Assembly: GCF_000518485.1 (NCBI RefSeq)
Contig: NZ_JADR01000002.1
Span: 358,586 to 422,585 of the forward strand
Direction of reading: 5' to 3'
DNA length: 64,000 nt
DNA from: Olleya marilimosa CAM030
Lineage (GTDB): Bacteria > Bacteroidota > Bacteroidia > Flavobacteriales > Flavobacteriaceae
A program made the translations under genes and the position numbers. The notes under the pieces were generated by a model, which was not told where the DNA came from, did not search any database, and saw only the letters and a program-made list of their open reading frames with translations. Below are positions 46,343-55,202 of the stretch, in pieces (position 1 is the first letter of the stretch; every line of letters starts with the position of its first letter).

Positions 46343-49300
46343 CTAATAGGTTACTATTTTAATGGTGTCATTTACGTAGATTAAGATTTTCTTCTTAACT
46401 GTAAAATTCATTTCTTTTAAAATGTCTGAGTATTCCTCTAACTGTTGTTGGTATTTAGGATTGGATAAACCTGTTTTATAATCTATTATTACTGCTTCGT
46501 TATCTTTTATGGCTAATCTGTCAGGTCTAATAATGTTACCTGTTTTTGTTATGATGTCTCTTTCGTTATAGATTGTATATTGATTTGTAAAATAAGGGTT
46601 TACTTCTGGCGTATTAATAATACCATTAATAGTGTGGGTTAAAATTTGCGCCTGTTGCTTATTAATGCTTCCTTGTTGGATATAACCAAAAATCACTTGC
46701 TGTACATCTTCAATTGTATGTATTTGAGACATTATATCGTGGATTAAGTTTCCTTTTTCAATAGCATTTTCTTGTTCGGTATCCCATAAATAGCCAGATT
46801 TAGTTATAATTTTAATATTGTGGTCTAGTTTTGAAACACTAATAAACTGGTCAGTTTCTTGTGTATTTTCTACCTTATCTTCGTGCTGTGATTCGCGTTC
46901 AACCTTACCAAAGGAATATTCTAATTGTGCATCATTCCATAGACTGTTATCTATTAAGTAGTTTGTTAACAATCCCGAATAGGTGTTTTGTGTTATTATG
47001 CCTTTTACTGGGTTTTCCTTTTTAGAAATAATATATAGCTGTTCTATTGGTCTGGTTAATGCAACATACAAAAGGTTGATATTATCTAACTCTTGTTCTG
47101 ATCTGTGTTGGTTGTATATGGTTTCTCCAGTTGTACCAAACTCTTCAAAGTCTTTATTAAAATTAAGTAGTGTTTTAGTGAAACCATTAAATTGTTCTTG
47201 GTCTAACGGAAACCACTCTTTTGGTTCTACTTCTTTATAAATATTTAAATGTGCGTACGGAAAGATAACCACAGGAAACTCTAATCCTTTAGATTTATGG
47301 ATTGTCATTATTTGAACCGCATTTTGATTGCTTGGCGAGACAATATTTAAGCTTTCTTTTTTAGACTCGTAGTAGTCTACAAAACTAGGTAGATCTGATA
47401 TTTGTTTTTGAGAAAACTCTAAAACGATATCTAAAAAGTATTGGATATACGCATTTGAAGTTTCAGTCATTTTAAAGCTTCTTACAATCTGTTCTGCTAA
47501 ATCAAATAAAGACAGTTGTACTAATGCTGTTGGATTACAAAAAATTGAAAATTGTTCAAAACTTTTAAAAAAATCTTGTAGTGGTGCATTTAAATTGGCT
47601 TTAAAAAAGGCATGTTTATCTTGGATATTATTAGTATTGGCTATATAATCCAAAACCTTAATTTTGACCTCTAAATGATTTGGGTTAATTAATAGTTTAA
47701 AAACATTGATTACTAACTTAACCTCTTCAGAGTTGTTTATTAGCATGGTTTCGGAGGACGTTATTCTAACGCCTTTTTCGCTTAAAAATTCAGCAATAGC
47801 TACACCTTCTTTTTTCTTTCTAACTAATATGCAAATATCCTTTAAGTTGTATCCATTAACTAGGCATTTATTGATGGTCTCATAAACGGTTTCTGGAAAC
47901 AGCTCATTAACATCATCCTCTTTTTGTAAAGCTAAAAACTGAATATTAACAAAACCTTCTTGACTTAATACAGGAATTTGATTTGCTTTTTTGTACAAAT
48001 CAGAATAGTCAATACTGCTAAAGCTAGTGTTAGATAAATAGTTAAAAAAGGCATTGTTAAATTGAATAACCTGCTTAAAACTTCTGTAATTATATTCTAG
48101 TCTGACGACTTCTTTTTCAATAGGAAAAGGGTTATCACTTTTAGTAAGTCCTAAAAATTGCTCTGCTTTTCCGCCTCGCCATCTATATATGGCTTGTTTA
48201 GCATCACCTACCAACATAGCAGAGCCTTGCTCTCCTTTTAAGTTTTGACCAGTAAGTGTGTTTTCTATTAATGGTACTAAGTTTTCCCATTGCATTTGTG
48301 ACGTGTCCTGAAACTCGTCAATAAAATAATGCCTAAACTTTTCTCCTAGGCGTTCATAAATAAAAGGTGTTGGTTGGTTTTTAATTTCTTTACTAATAAG
48401 GGTATTAAACTCAGAAATCAATAATTTGTTTTCGTCTTCCTTAATAGTTGTTAGTTCTTTATTTATGGCATTTAAGACAGATAATGGTGTTACGTTTTTA
48501 TAAACCGCTTTTATAAATTTTAAACTAGTAACATTGTCCTTAATTAAATGATAAACTTTTTCTATTTCAGGTAACAGTTGATCAATTATTTGCGCTTTCG
48601 CGGAATCTAAAGTCTTTGTGTACACGTTGCCTTGAGCAATATTATCGGCTAATTTATTCTCGTATATTTTATAAAATTCAAAATTAGAAACTTTAACAAA
48701 GTGATTAAATAGTGTTCCTCTAGAAAAACTTTTGGCATCCAAACCATTAGATTTAAACACATCTAAAAGATTTGTAGCTAATTGTTTGATTAGTGTTTCT
48801 TGGTTTTTTATTTTTTTGATTAATTCTGCTTTTAAAGTATTAAAATCTTCTAGCGTTTTATGCTTAATACTGTCTAAATGTGGTAAGTCGTTGTCGTTAA
48901 TTAATAGTTTAGCAATGCTATTAAAATCCCTAGAGACATCCCAGCTTTTATCATCATCAGCTTTTTCTAGCGCAAAATCAATTAATACTTTAGTTAATTT
49001 TGCGTCTGTTCCTGCTTTTGATATAAGACTATCCACAGCTTGATTAAGTAAAGTTGGTGTGTCAAGCTCTACTTCAAAATTTATCGGAATTTTTAAATCA
49101 TGTGCAAATGTCCTAATTAATCTGTGGTTAAAACCATCTATTGTAGAAATGTCAAAAGCAGCATAATTATGCATTATGGTATTTAATAATGCAATTGATT
49201 TTAGATGTACATCTGTGGGTTTAAGATTTAATTCTGTAGTTATAGCCGCAAACATTCCGTTTGGATTGCTAATAATTTCTGGATCAGAAAACGATTTTAA

Positions 49301-49486
49301 TGTATCTAAAATTCTAATTTTCATTTCACCTACAGCCTTATTGGTAAAGGTTATAGCTAATATTTGTTTAAACCCGTCATTGTGTTTTCGGGTAAATAAT
49401 AATTTTAAATACTCCTTAACTAAAGCAAAGGTTTTTCCGCTACCAGCAGAGGCATCATAAACTTTAAAAGGCGCTTTTGTGGACAT
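46343..49486 (-). CDS. AddA-like UvrD/RecB helicase-nuclease
   Basis: A 1047-residue helicase of superfamily 1 with a C-terminal nuclease. Motif I is ASAGSGKTFALVKEY (Walker A, residues 12-19), followed by ITFTNKAVGEMK, the Walker B FIDEFQDTSQMQW, LVGDAKQAIYRWRGG, the later MTIHKSKGLEFPVVIF and LLYVALTRP. The nuclease domain is IEKGNLIHDIMSQ, RPDRLAI and VIIDYKTGLSNP (about residue 1002). Together with the AddB-like protein it should resect double-strand breaks for RecA loading. kbl follows downstream on the same strand without a clear terminator. Confidence 0.92.
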   Translation of the reverse strand: MSTKAPFKVYDASAGSGKTFALVKEYLKLLFTRKHNDGFKQILAITFTNKAVGEMKIRILDTLKSFSDPEIISNPNGMFAAITTELNLKPTDVHLKSIALLNTIMHNYAAFDISTIDGFNHRLIRTFAHDLKIPINFEVELDTPTLLNQAVDSLISKAGTDAKLTKVLIDFALEKADDDKSWDVSRDFNSIAKLLINDNDLPHLDSIKHKTLEDFNTLKAELIKKIKNQETLIKQLATNLLDVFKSNGLDAKSFSRGTLFNHFVKVSNFEFYKIYENKLADNIAQGNVYTKTLDSAKAQIIDQLLPEIEKVYHLIKDNVTSLKFIKAVYKNVTPLSVLNAINKELTTIKEDENKLLISEFNTLISKEIKNQPTPFIYERLGEKFRHYFIDEFQDTSQMQWENLVPLIENTLTGQNLKGEQGSAMLVGDAKQAIYRWRGGKAEQFLGLTKSDNPFPIEKEVVRLEYNYRSFKQVIQFNNAFFNYLSNTSFSSIDYSDLYKKANQIPVLSQEGFVNIQFLALQKEDDVNELFPETVYETINKCLVNGYNLKDICILVRKKKEGVAIAEFLSEKGVRITSSETMLINNSEEVKLVINVFKLLINPNHLEVKIKVLDYIANTNNIQDKHAFFKANLNAPLQDFFKSFEQFSIFCNPTALVQLSLFDLAEQIVRSFKMTETSNAYIQYFLDIVLEFSQKQISDLPSFVDYYESKKESLNIVSPSNQNAVQIMTIHKSKGLEFPVVIFPYAHLNIYKEVEPKEWFPLDQEQFNGFTKTLLNFNKDFEEFGTTGETIYNQHRSEQELDNINLLYVALTRPIEQLYIISKKENPVKGIITQNTYSGLLTNYLIDNSLWNDAQLEYSFGKVERESQHEDKVENTQETDQFISVSKLDHNIKIITKSGYLWDTEQENAIEKGNLIHDIMSQIHTIEDVQQVIFGYIQQGSINKQQAQILTHTINGIINTPEVNPYFTNQYTIYNERDIITKTGNIIRPDRLAIKDNEAVIIDYKTGLSNPKYQQQLEEYSDILKEMNFTVKKKILIYVNDTIKIVTY

Positions 49487-49636
49487 CTAATTTTAAATTT
49501 TAGACAAGATAATAACAATATTATGGTTCCTAAATTAATTTTATAACATTCTTTAATATTTAAATTGTGATGTTAAAATATTATTAAATACTTTTAATCC
49601 ATTGCTTAAATATTTTCAATTGAAGGCTTTAATGTT

Positions 49637-49644
49637 TAATTTTG
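49637..49644 (+). promoter_or_regulatory. -7 box of the superoxide dismutase gene
   Basis: TAATTTTG fits TAnnTTTG, 36 bases before the ATG. A TTTT/C stretch sits at the -33 distance, so the match is partial. The rest of the 195-base gap is AT-rich with no other signal. Confidence 0.5.
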
Positions 49645-49680
49645 ATTATATTGAATATTAACAATTAAAAACATACAATT

Positions 49681-50289
49681 ATGGCTTTTGAATTACCAAA
49701 ATTAAAATATGCGTATGATGCATTAGAACCAAATATTGATGCACGTACAATGGAAATACATCACACTAAACACCACAACGGTTACACAACTAAATTAAAT
49801 GGTGCGATAGAAGGTACTGAGTTAGAAGGAAAATCTATTGAAGATATTCTTACTAATTTAGATATGAATAATATGGCTGTTAGAAATAATGGAGGAGGTT
49901 TTTACAATCACTCATTATTTTGGGAAGTTATGAATCCAGAGGGTAAAGGACGTTTATCTGGAGAATTAAAAGATGCTATTGAGGCAGCTTACGGAAGCTT
50001 TGAGGCTTTTAAAGATGCTTTTAGTAATGCAGCAGCAACTCAATTTGGATCAGGTTGGGCTTGGTTATGTGTGCATAAAGGAGGTAAGGTTGAAGTGTGT
50101 TCTACACCAAACCAAGATAACCCATTAATGCCAGGAGTAACTTGCGAAGGAACACCAATCTTAGGATTAGATGTTTGGGAGCATGCGTATTACTTAAACT
50201 ACCAAAACAGAAGACCAGATTATATTGATGCTTTCTTTAATGTAATTAACTGGAACGAAGTAGAAAGACGTTACGCAGAAGCTAAATAA
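49681..50289 (+). CDS. Superoxide dismutase (Fe/Mn type)
   Basis: Converts superoxide to hydrogen peroxide and oxygen. At 202 residues it has normal length and no signal peptide, so it is cytoplasmic. Metal-ligand regions are visible: [17 protein letters not shown] (His27), [11 protein letters not shown] (second His), and [18 protein letters not shown] (Asp and His). GSGWAWL is the standard second-shell motif. Iron or manganese preference cannot be assigned by eye. Followed by a perfect terminator. Confidence 0.96.
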   Translation: MAFELPKLKYAYDALEPNIDARTMEIHHTKHHNGYTTKLNGAIEGTELEGKSIEDILTNLDMNNMAVRNNGGGFYNHSLFWEVMNPEGKGRLSGELKDAIEAAYGSFEAFKDAFSNAAATQFGSGWAWLCVHKGGKVEVCSTPNQDNPLMPGVTCEGTPILGLDVWEHAYYLNYQNRRPDYIDAFFNVINWNEVERRYAEAK

Positions 50290-50310
50290 GCTTTAAAACG
50301 ATAATAAAAT

Positions 50311-50346
50311 AAAAAAGCAGATTCAATATTGAATCTGCTTTTTTTT
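50311..50346 (+). terminator. Terminator of the superoxide dismutase gene
   Basis: AAAAAA, then the perfect palindrome GCAGATTCAATATTGAATCTGC, then eight T, 21 bases after the stop codon. The outer T/A pairing lengthens the stem. Confidence 0.94.
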
Positions 50347-50385
50347 ATGCTTTAAAGGGTCTGTTTTGCTTAATTTATGGCAAAT

Positions 50386-50469
50386 AAAAAAGGAGAACGA
50401 GAGTTCTCCTTTTTTGCCCCAAATCTACCATGAACTTAACCTACTTATGTTATGGTAAGCTCAAATATA
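50386..50469 (-). ncRNA. Candidate small RNA gene with its own -7 box and terminator
   Basis: On the minus strand, TATATTTG (50462-50469) fits the -7 consensus; about 60 bases later a terminator hairpin (AAAAAAGGAGAAC / GTTCTCCTTTTTT, 50386-50415) ends the unit. The expected RNA of about 70 bases has a TACCAT/ATGGTA inverted pair (around 50456 and 50424) and a G-rich segment (GGGGC) before the terminator. There is no start codon with a usable frame and no gene uses this as its terminator closely (the PurF-like stop is 150 bases away). Homology to known RNAs is not claimed. Confidence 0.5.
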
Positions 50470-50563
50470 ACGACATTTAAATTGATATATTATAAAATAT
50501 AGTTAAAACGTAAAAATATTCGCTTAAATGAGTGTGTCGTGAGAAAAATTGCACTTTCTATAA

Positions 50564-52462
50564 TTAGTATGCACGCTCCTTGTTTCCTTCGTAAAAATTA
50601 ATAAAAGCTCTGTTTACCACTCGGTTACCACCAACTGTTGGGTAGTTTCCTGTAAAGTACCAATCACCTAAATGATCAGGTATAGCTTTATGTAAATTAG
50701 CAACTGGCTGAAAAATAATTTCAACTTTAGCATTAACAGACTCGTCAGTTAAAAGTTCAGAGATTTTAGCCGAAATTTGTTCTGTTGTAAATTGGTCATA
50801 AATTTCGTTTACAAAATTTTTAACATCTTTATCCGCTAAGTCTTCTTGTGCTTTACATCTGTGATATACTTCTTCTACTAGATCATATTTTCCGTTTTCT
50901 TTAAGTAACGCTAATGCAGCATTAAAAGCTACCAAGGTTTCTAGATTAGCCATGTCAATACCATAACAATCTGGAAAACGTATTTGTGGAGCTGAGGATA
51001 CGATAACAATCTTTTTAGGATGTAATCGGTCCATCATTTTAATAATGCTCTTTTTTAAAGTGGTACCACGTACAATACTATCGTCAATAATTACAAGATT
51101 GTCTGTAGGTTTAATAACACCATAAGTTACATCGTAAACGTGCGCAACTAAGTCGTCACGACTACTATCCTCAGTAATAAAGGTTCTAAGCTTAACATCT
51201 TTTATAGCTATTTTTTCTATTCGTGGTCTTTCCTTTAATATTGATGTTACTTGATCTGCGGATAATTGACCATTTCCATCTAAAATAGCTTTAGTTTTTT
51301 TAGCATTTAAATGCTCTTCTACTGTTTCAATCATTCCGTAAAATGAAGTTTCAGCAGTATTAGGTATGTATGAAAAGACACTGTTTTTGGTGTCATTATC
51401 TATAGCCTTTAATACTTTTGGCATTAACAATCTACCAAGCATTTTACGCTCTTGATAGATTTCGGCATCACTTCCTCTAGAAAAATAAATGCGTTCAAAA
51501 CTACAAGATTTACGCTCTAAAGGTTCTAATATTTTTTTTATCGAAACTGCACCTGATTTTTTAGAGATTAAAGCATGACCAGGAGTTAACTCTTTAACAT
51601 CATCAAACTCGACATTAAAAACAGTTTGTATTACAGGACGTTCTGAAGCAACAACAACGATCTCGTCATCTGTATAGTAATAGACAGGACGTATACCTGC
51701 TGGATCACGAAGTACAAAAGCATCTCCATGTCCAATTAAACCAGCCATAGCATAACCACCATCCCAATTTTTAGCAGCACGTCTTAATATTTTTGCAATT
51801 TTTAAACGTTCGGCAATTAAAGGTGAACATTCATGTTTACCGTAACCTTCTTTTTTTAGGTCTTTATAGATTTTACTTACTGCATCATCCAAAAAGTGGC
51901 CTATTTTTTCCATTATAGTAATGGTGTCTGTATATTCTTTTGGGTGTTGCCCAAGGTCTACTAGATTTTGAAATAACTCTTTAACGTTAGTCATGTTAAA
52001 GTTACCTGCTAAAATCAGGTTACGATGCATCCAGTTATTTTGTCTTAAAAAAGGATGAACACTTTCTACGCTATTTTTACCAAAGGTACCATAACGCACA
52101 TGTCCTAATAATAGTTCTCCTATATAAGGTATGTGTTTTTTTTGAAGCGCAACACTATCATGGTATTCTGGGTGTTCTGCTAACTCTTTATTAACACGTT
52201 CGTTAATTTGTGCAAAAATATCCTGAATAGGTTGTTGTGCGATGGAGCGTACACGACTAATATAACGTTCTCCTGGTTTGGTGTCCATTTTAATACTTGC
52301 AAAACCAGCACCATCTTGACCACGATTGTGTTGCTTTTCCATCATTAAGTACATTTTATTTACACCATAAAAAGCACTTCCATATTTTTCTTTATAAAAT
52401 TCTAAAGGTTTGCGTAATCTTATTAGTGCAATTCCGCACTCGTGTTTTAAAGCATCACTCAT
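50564..52462 (-). CDS. Long amidophosphoribosyltransferase-like protein (PurF paralogue)
   Basis: A 632-residue protein with the PurF fold order: an N-terminal class II glutamine amidotransferase domain and a C-terminal phosphoribosyltransferase domain. The putative nucleophile is Cys9 (MSDALKHECGIAL), so a short leader would need removal or the Cys is not exposed. LGHVRYGTFG, LAGNFNM, LRDPAGIRPVYYY and the PRPP motif IIDDSIVRGTTL (about 460) are present. At 632 residues it is about 130 longer than typical PurF, with insertions in the glutaminase half (DTKPGERYISRVRSIAQQP) and in the middle. I recall Bacteroidota genomes also carrying a standard PurF elsewhere, so the exact reaction is uncertain. 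It follows the pfkB gene and its terminator. Confidence 0.85.
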   Translation of the reverse strand: MSDALKHECGIALIRLRKPLEFYKEKYGSAFYGVNKMYLMMEKQHNRGQDGAGFASIKMDTKPGERYISRVRSIAQQPIQDIFAQINERVNKELAEHPEYHDSVALQKKHIPYIGELLLGHVRYGTFGKNSVESVHPFLRQNNWMHRNLILAGNFNMTNVKELFQNLVDLGQHPKEYTDTITIMEKIGHFLDDAVSKIYKDLKKEGYGKHECSPLIAERLKIAKILRRAAKNWDGGYAMAGLIGHGDAFVLRDPAGIRPVYYYTDDEIVVVASERPVIQTVFNVEFDDVKELTPGHALISKKSGAVSIKKILEPLERKSCSFERIYFSRGSDAEIYQERKMLGRLLMPKVLKAIDNDTKNSVFSYIPNTAETSFYGMIETVEEHLNAKKTKAILDGNGQLSADQVTSILKERPRIEKIAIKDVKLRTFITEDSSRDDLVAHVYDVTYGVIKPTDNLVIIDDSIVRGTTLKKSIIKMMDRLHPKKIVIVSSAPQIRFPDCYGIDMANLETLVAFNAALALLKENGKYDLVEEVYHRCKAQEDLADKDVKNFVNEIYDQFTTEQISAKISELLTDESVNAKVEIIFQPVANLHKAIPDHLGDWYFTGNYPTVGGNRVVNRAFINFYEGNKERAY

Positions 52463-52502
52463 TGTTGTTGTGTTGTGAGTTGTTTATTAAAATGATAAAA
52501 AT

Positions 52503-52536
52503 AAAAAACGCGCTCATAATTACGAGCGCGTTTTTT
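52503..52536 (-). terminator. Terminator of the PfkB-kinase gene
   Basis: Arms AAAAAACGCGCTC and GAGCGCGTTTTTT around an 8-base loop, beginning right at the stop codon on the minus strand and located between the kinase and the PurF-like gene. Confidence 0.93.
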
Positions 52537-53462
52537 TATTTTAATTCGATATCGAAATGTGTTAATTTTTTAAATTCTTTTAGTCGATTGTTGACCTCGT
52601 CTTTTTTAAGGTCAATCATGCGCTCTGTTCCAAATTTCTCAACACAAAAAGAGGCTAAGGTAGATCCGTAGATTACTGCATTTTTCATGTTTTCAAAACT
52701 AATGTCTCCTGTACTTGCAAGGTAACCTGCAAATCCACCAGCAAAAGTATCTCCTGCTCCAGTTGGATCAAACACTTCTTCTAATGGTAAAGCAGGTGCG
52801 TAAAACATATGATCATCATGGAAAAGTAAAGCACCATGCTCTCCTTTTTTAATAACAACATATTTTGGTCCCATTTCATGTATTTTTCTAGCAGCAACTA
52901 CTAAACTATATTCTCCAGTTAATTGTCTTGCTTCTTCGTCATTAATAGTAATAACATCAACATTTTTAATAACCGCAAGTAAGTCATCTAATGCAATGTC
53001 CATCCAAAAATTCATGGTGTCTAATATTGCTAACTTAGGCTTTTTAGTCATTTGGTTTAGTACACCTTGTTGTACTAAAGGGTGTAAATTTCCTAACATT
53101 ACAATTTCTGCATCGCGATAATTTTCTGGCACTACAGGATTAAAATGTTCTAATACATTTAACTCTGTTGCTAAAGTATCACGAGAGTTCATGTCGTTAT
53201 GGTATTTTCCACTCCAAAAGAAGGTTTTTCCATCTTTTACAATTTCGATACCTTCGATATCGACGTTTTTATTTTTTAAAAGATCTAAATATTCCTGAGG
53301 AAAATCTCCACCAACAACAGATACTGCTGCTTGATCTACATCAAAATTTGCAGCTGACAACCCTATATAAGTTGCTGCTCCACCAAGAATTTTATCGGTT
53401 TTACCAAAAGGAGTTTCTATAGCGTCAAATGCTACTGTACCTACAATTACTAATTTGCTCAT
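52536..53462 (-). CDS. PfkB-family sugar or nucleoside kinase
   Basis: A 308-residue ribokinase-fold kinase. Substrate-side motif GGAATYIGLSAANF is near residue 30, and the catalytic/anion-hole signature DPTGAGDTFAGGFAGYLAS (about 235-253) is intact. The N-terminus LVIVGTVAFDAIETPFGKTDKILGG is close to that of adenosine-kinase/sugar-kinase-like members. Substrate unknown; neighbouring PurF-like, RNase H and purN genes hint at a purine-nucleoside connection (inference only). A TAAGTTTG -7 box lies 20 bases upstream. Confidence 0.9.
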   Translation of the reverse strand: MSKLVIVGTVAFDAIETPFGKTDKILGGAATYIGLSAANFDVDQAAVSVVGGDFPQEYLDLLKNKNVDIEGIEIVKDGKTFFWSGKYHNDMNSRDTLATELNVLEHFNPVVPENYRDAEIVMLGNLHPLVQQGVLNQMTKKPKLAILDTMNFWMDIALDDLLAVIKNVDVITINDEEARQLTGEYSLVVAARKIHEMGPKYVVIKKGEHGALLFHDDHMFYAPALPLEEVFDPTGAGDTFAGGFAGYLASTGDISFENMKNAVIYGSTLASFCVEKFGTERMIDLKKDEVNNRLKEFKKLTHFDIELK

Positions 53463-53482
53463 AAAGGCTTTAAAATTTAGTG

Positions 53483-53490
53483 CAAACTTA
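53483..53490 (-). promoter_or_regulatory. -7 box of the PfkB-kinase gene
   Basis: TAAGTTTG on the minus strand fits TAnnTTTG, 21 bases before the ATG. A TTTT stretch lies at the -33 distance. Confidence 0.5.
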
Positions 53491-53539
53491 CGTAAAATAT
53501 ATTCTGTAAAAAAGTGGAATCTTTTGAAAGAAATGCTAA

Positions 53540-54181
53540 TTATTTACGACCAAAATCTGCAGGAATTTCTCCCCAAGCTTTAGTTTCCCATTTGACTATA
53601 GTTGTTTTGTAGTCGTTTTCTTTTAACCAAGCTACCGCACGATCTACCAAATCATAAACAGGTTTATTTTTAGCGTTACGTTCAAGCTTACTATTACAGG
53701 TTTTTTTTCGGACCCAACTCATAGCGGTTTTGGAGTCTGTATATATAATACGATCGCTATTATGTTTTTTTAAAAAACTTAAACCATGGACTAATGCCAA
53801 AAACTCGCCTAAATTATTTGTGCCTTGCTCAAATGGTCCTTGTTTAAATAATTGTTTTTTTGTTTTAGTATCTACACCTCTATATTCCATTATACCTGGA
53901 TTACCAGAAGAGGCTGCATCCACAGCTATAGAGTTGTAATTTGGTTTCCCTATTTTTTTTAATTGCTCAGCGCTTAACTCACTTGTAAAACCTTCTTTTT
54001 TTCCAATATAGTCAAAGTAGTTACCTTTTAATGCTTCTTTTGCTGCATCAAAAGTAGAGAAGGATTTATATTGCGCACCAGGATAGTCTTTAATTTGTGC
54101 TTTACAATCATTCCAAGTTTCAAAAACACCTTTATGGTGTCCTTGCCAAACGGTATAATATTTTTTCTTCTTTTTACTCAT
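53540..54181 (-). CDS. Ribonuclease H1-type protein with N-terminal viroplasmin domain
   Basis: A 213-residue RNase HI relative that cuts RNA in RNA:DNA hybrids. The N-terminal viroplasmin/hybrid-binding domain (about 6-50) shows YYTVWQGHHKGVFETWNDC and YKSFSTFDAAKEAL. The catalytic domain has VDAASSGNPG (first Asp), NNLGEFLALVHGL (Glu), IYTDSKTAMSWV (Asp) and a final Asp in EIPADFGRK. This layout is that of eukaryotic-type RNase H1. It lies 27 bases downstream of purN on the same strand, probably cotranscribed. Confidence 0.92.
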   Translation of the reverse strand: MSKKKKKYYTVWQGHHKGVFETWNDCKAQIKDYPGAQYKSFSTFDAAKEALKGNYFDYIGKKEGFTSELSAEQLKKIGKPNYNSIAVDAASSGNPGIMEYRGVDTKTKKQLFKQGPFEQGTNNLGEFLALVHGLSFLKKHNSDRIIYTDSKTAMSWVRKKTCNSKLERNAKNKPVYDLVDRAVAWLKENDYKTTIVKWETKAWGEIPADFGRK

Positions 54182-54208
54182 TTTAGTATTTCCGTGTAAA
54201 CGAAAATC

Positions 54209-54775
54209 TTATTTTTTTAATAGTTGATTAACCACTTCCGGAAAATGATTCATCTCTAATTCGTGAATCTTATCTGCAACATCTTGCGCAGTGTCTGAAG
54301 CTAAAACCTTACATTTTTCTTGAAAAATGATAGCTCCTTCGTCATAATTCTCGTTTACATAATGAATTGTAATGCCTGTTTCGGATTCTTTATTATCTAT
54401 TACAGCTTGATGTACATGCATTCCATACATGCCTTTTCCTCCAAATTTTGGCAGTAAAGCTGGATGTACATTTATTACTTTGTTAGGGAAGTATTTCAAG
54501 ATGTTTTCTGGAAATTTCCATAAAAAACCAGCTAAAATAATTAGGTCAGGTTTATTAGCTTTAAGAATATTTAGGACATCTTCTGTTTCTGTAAAGGCTA
54601 TTTTGTTGAATGATAATGCGCTTACCTTCAGTTTTTTACAACGATCCAAAACTTTGGCATGAGGATTGTTAGTTAGTACCTGAATAACAGACGCATTGTC
54701 TCTATTTTGAAAAAACTTTATTAAATTTTCAGCATTAGATCCGCTTCCGGACGCAAAAATTACTACACGTTTCAT
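54209..54775 (-). CDS. purN: Phosphoribosylglycinamide formyltransferase
   Basis: Transfers formyl from 10-formyl-tetrahydrofolate to GAR in purine synthesis. At 188 residues it has the family length. FASGSGSNAENLIKFF is the phosphate-binding start; the catalytic Asn-His-Asp set is in NVHPALLPKF and SETGITIHYVNENYDEGAIIF. It is divergent from acpP across 182 bases, with RNase H downstream. Confidence 0.96.
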   Translation of the reverse strand: MKRVVIFASGSGSNAENLIKFFQNRDNASVIQVLTNNPHAKVLDRCKKLKVSALSFNKIAFTETEDVLNILKANKPDLIILAGFLWKFPENILKYFPNKVINVHPALLPKFGGKGMYGMHVHQAVIDNKESETGITIHYVNENYDEGAIIFQEKCKVLASDTAQDVADKIHELEMNHFPEVVNQLLKK

Positions 54776-54918
54776 TTTCTAGTTTCAATGTTAAAATCTT
54801 CAAACAAAAAAAGCAATAAATATTAACAATTACAGGCTAAAATTGAAATTCTTCAATTTAAATAATTAAATTCGTAGCACATTTTTAAAGTAAACGTGTG
54901 TTTTAAAATAAAGTTTTT

Positions 54919-54926
54919 TATTTTTG
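54919..54926 (+). promoter_or_regulatory. -7 box of the acpP operon
   Basis: TATTTTTG fits TAnnTTTG, 31 bases before the acpP ATG. The -33 region reads TGTG rather than TTTG. Confidence 0.55.
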
Positions 54927-54957
54927 CCTCTTAATTAAAACTAAAAAAATTAAAATT

Positions 54958-55191
54958 ATGTCAGACATTGCATCAAGAGTAAAAGCGATTATCGTAGACA
55001 AATTAGGTGTTGATGAAAACGAAGTTGTAACAGAAGCTAGCTTCACAAACGACTTAGGAGCAGATTCATTAGACACTGTAGAATTAATCATGGAATTTGA
55101 AAAAGAATTCGATATCCAGATTCCAGATGACCAAGCAGAGAACATTGCTACAGTAGGTCAAGCTGTATCTTATATTGAAGCTGCTAAATAA
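54958..55191 (+). CDS. acpP: Acyl carrier protein
   Basis: A 77-residue acidic carrier of fatty-acid intermediates. The phosphopantetheine site is Ser37 in [12 protein letters not shown]. The helix-loop pattern and acidic composition are standard. It begins the acpP-fabF-rnc run seen in many bacteria; 11 bases separate it from fabF. Confidence 0.98.
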   Translation: MSDIASRVKAIIVDKLGVDENEVVTEASFTNDLGADSLDTVELIMEFEKEFDIQIPDDQAENIATVGQAVSYIEAAK

Positions 55192-55202
55192 GCACAATAT
55201 TT

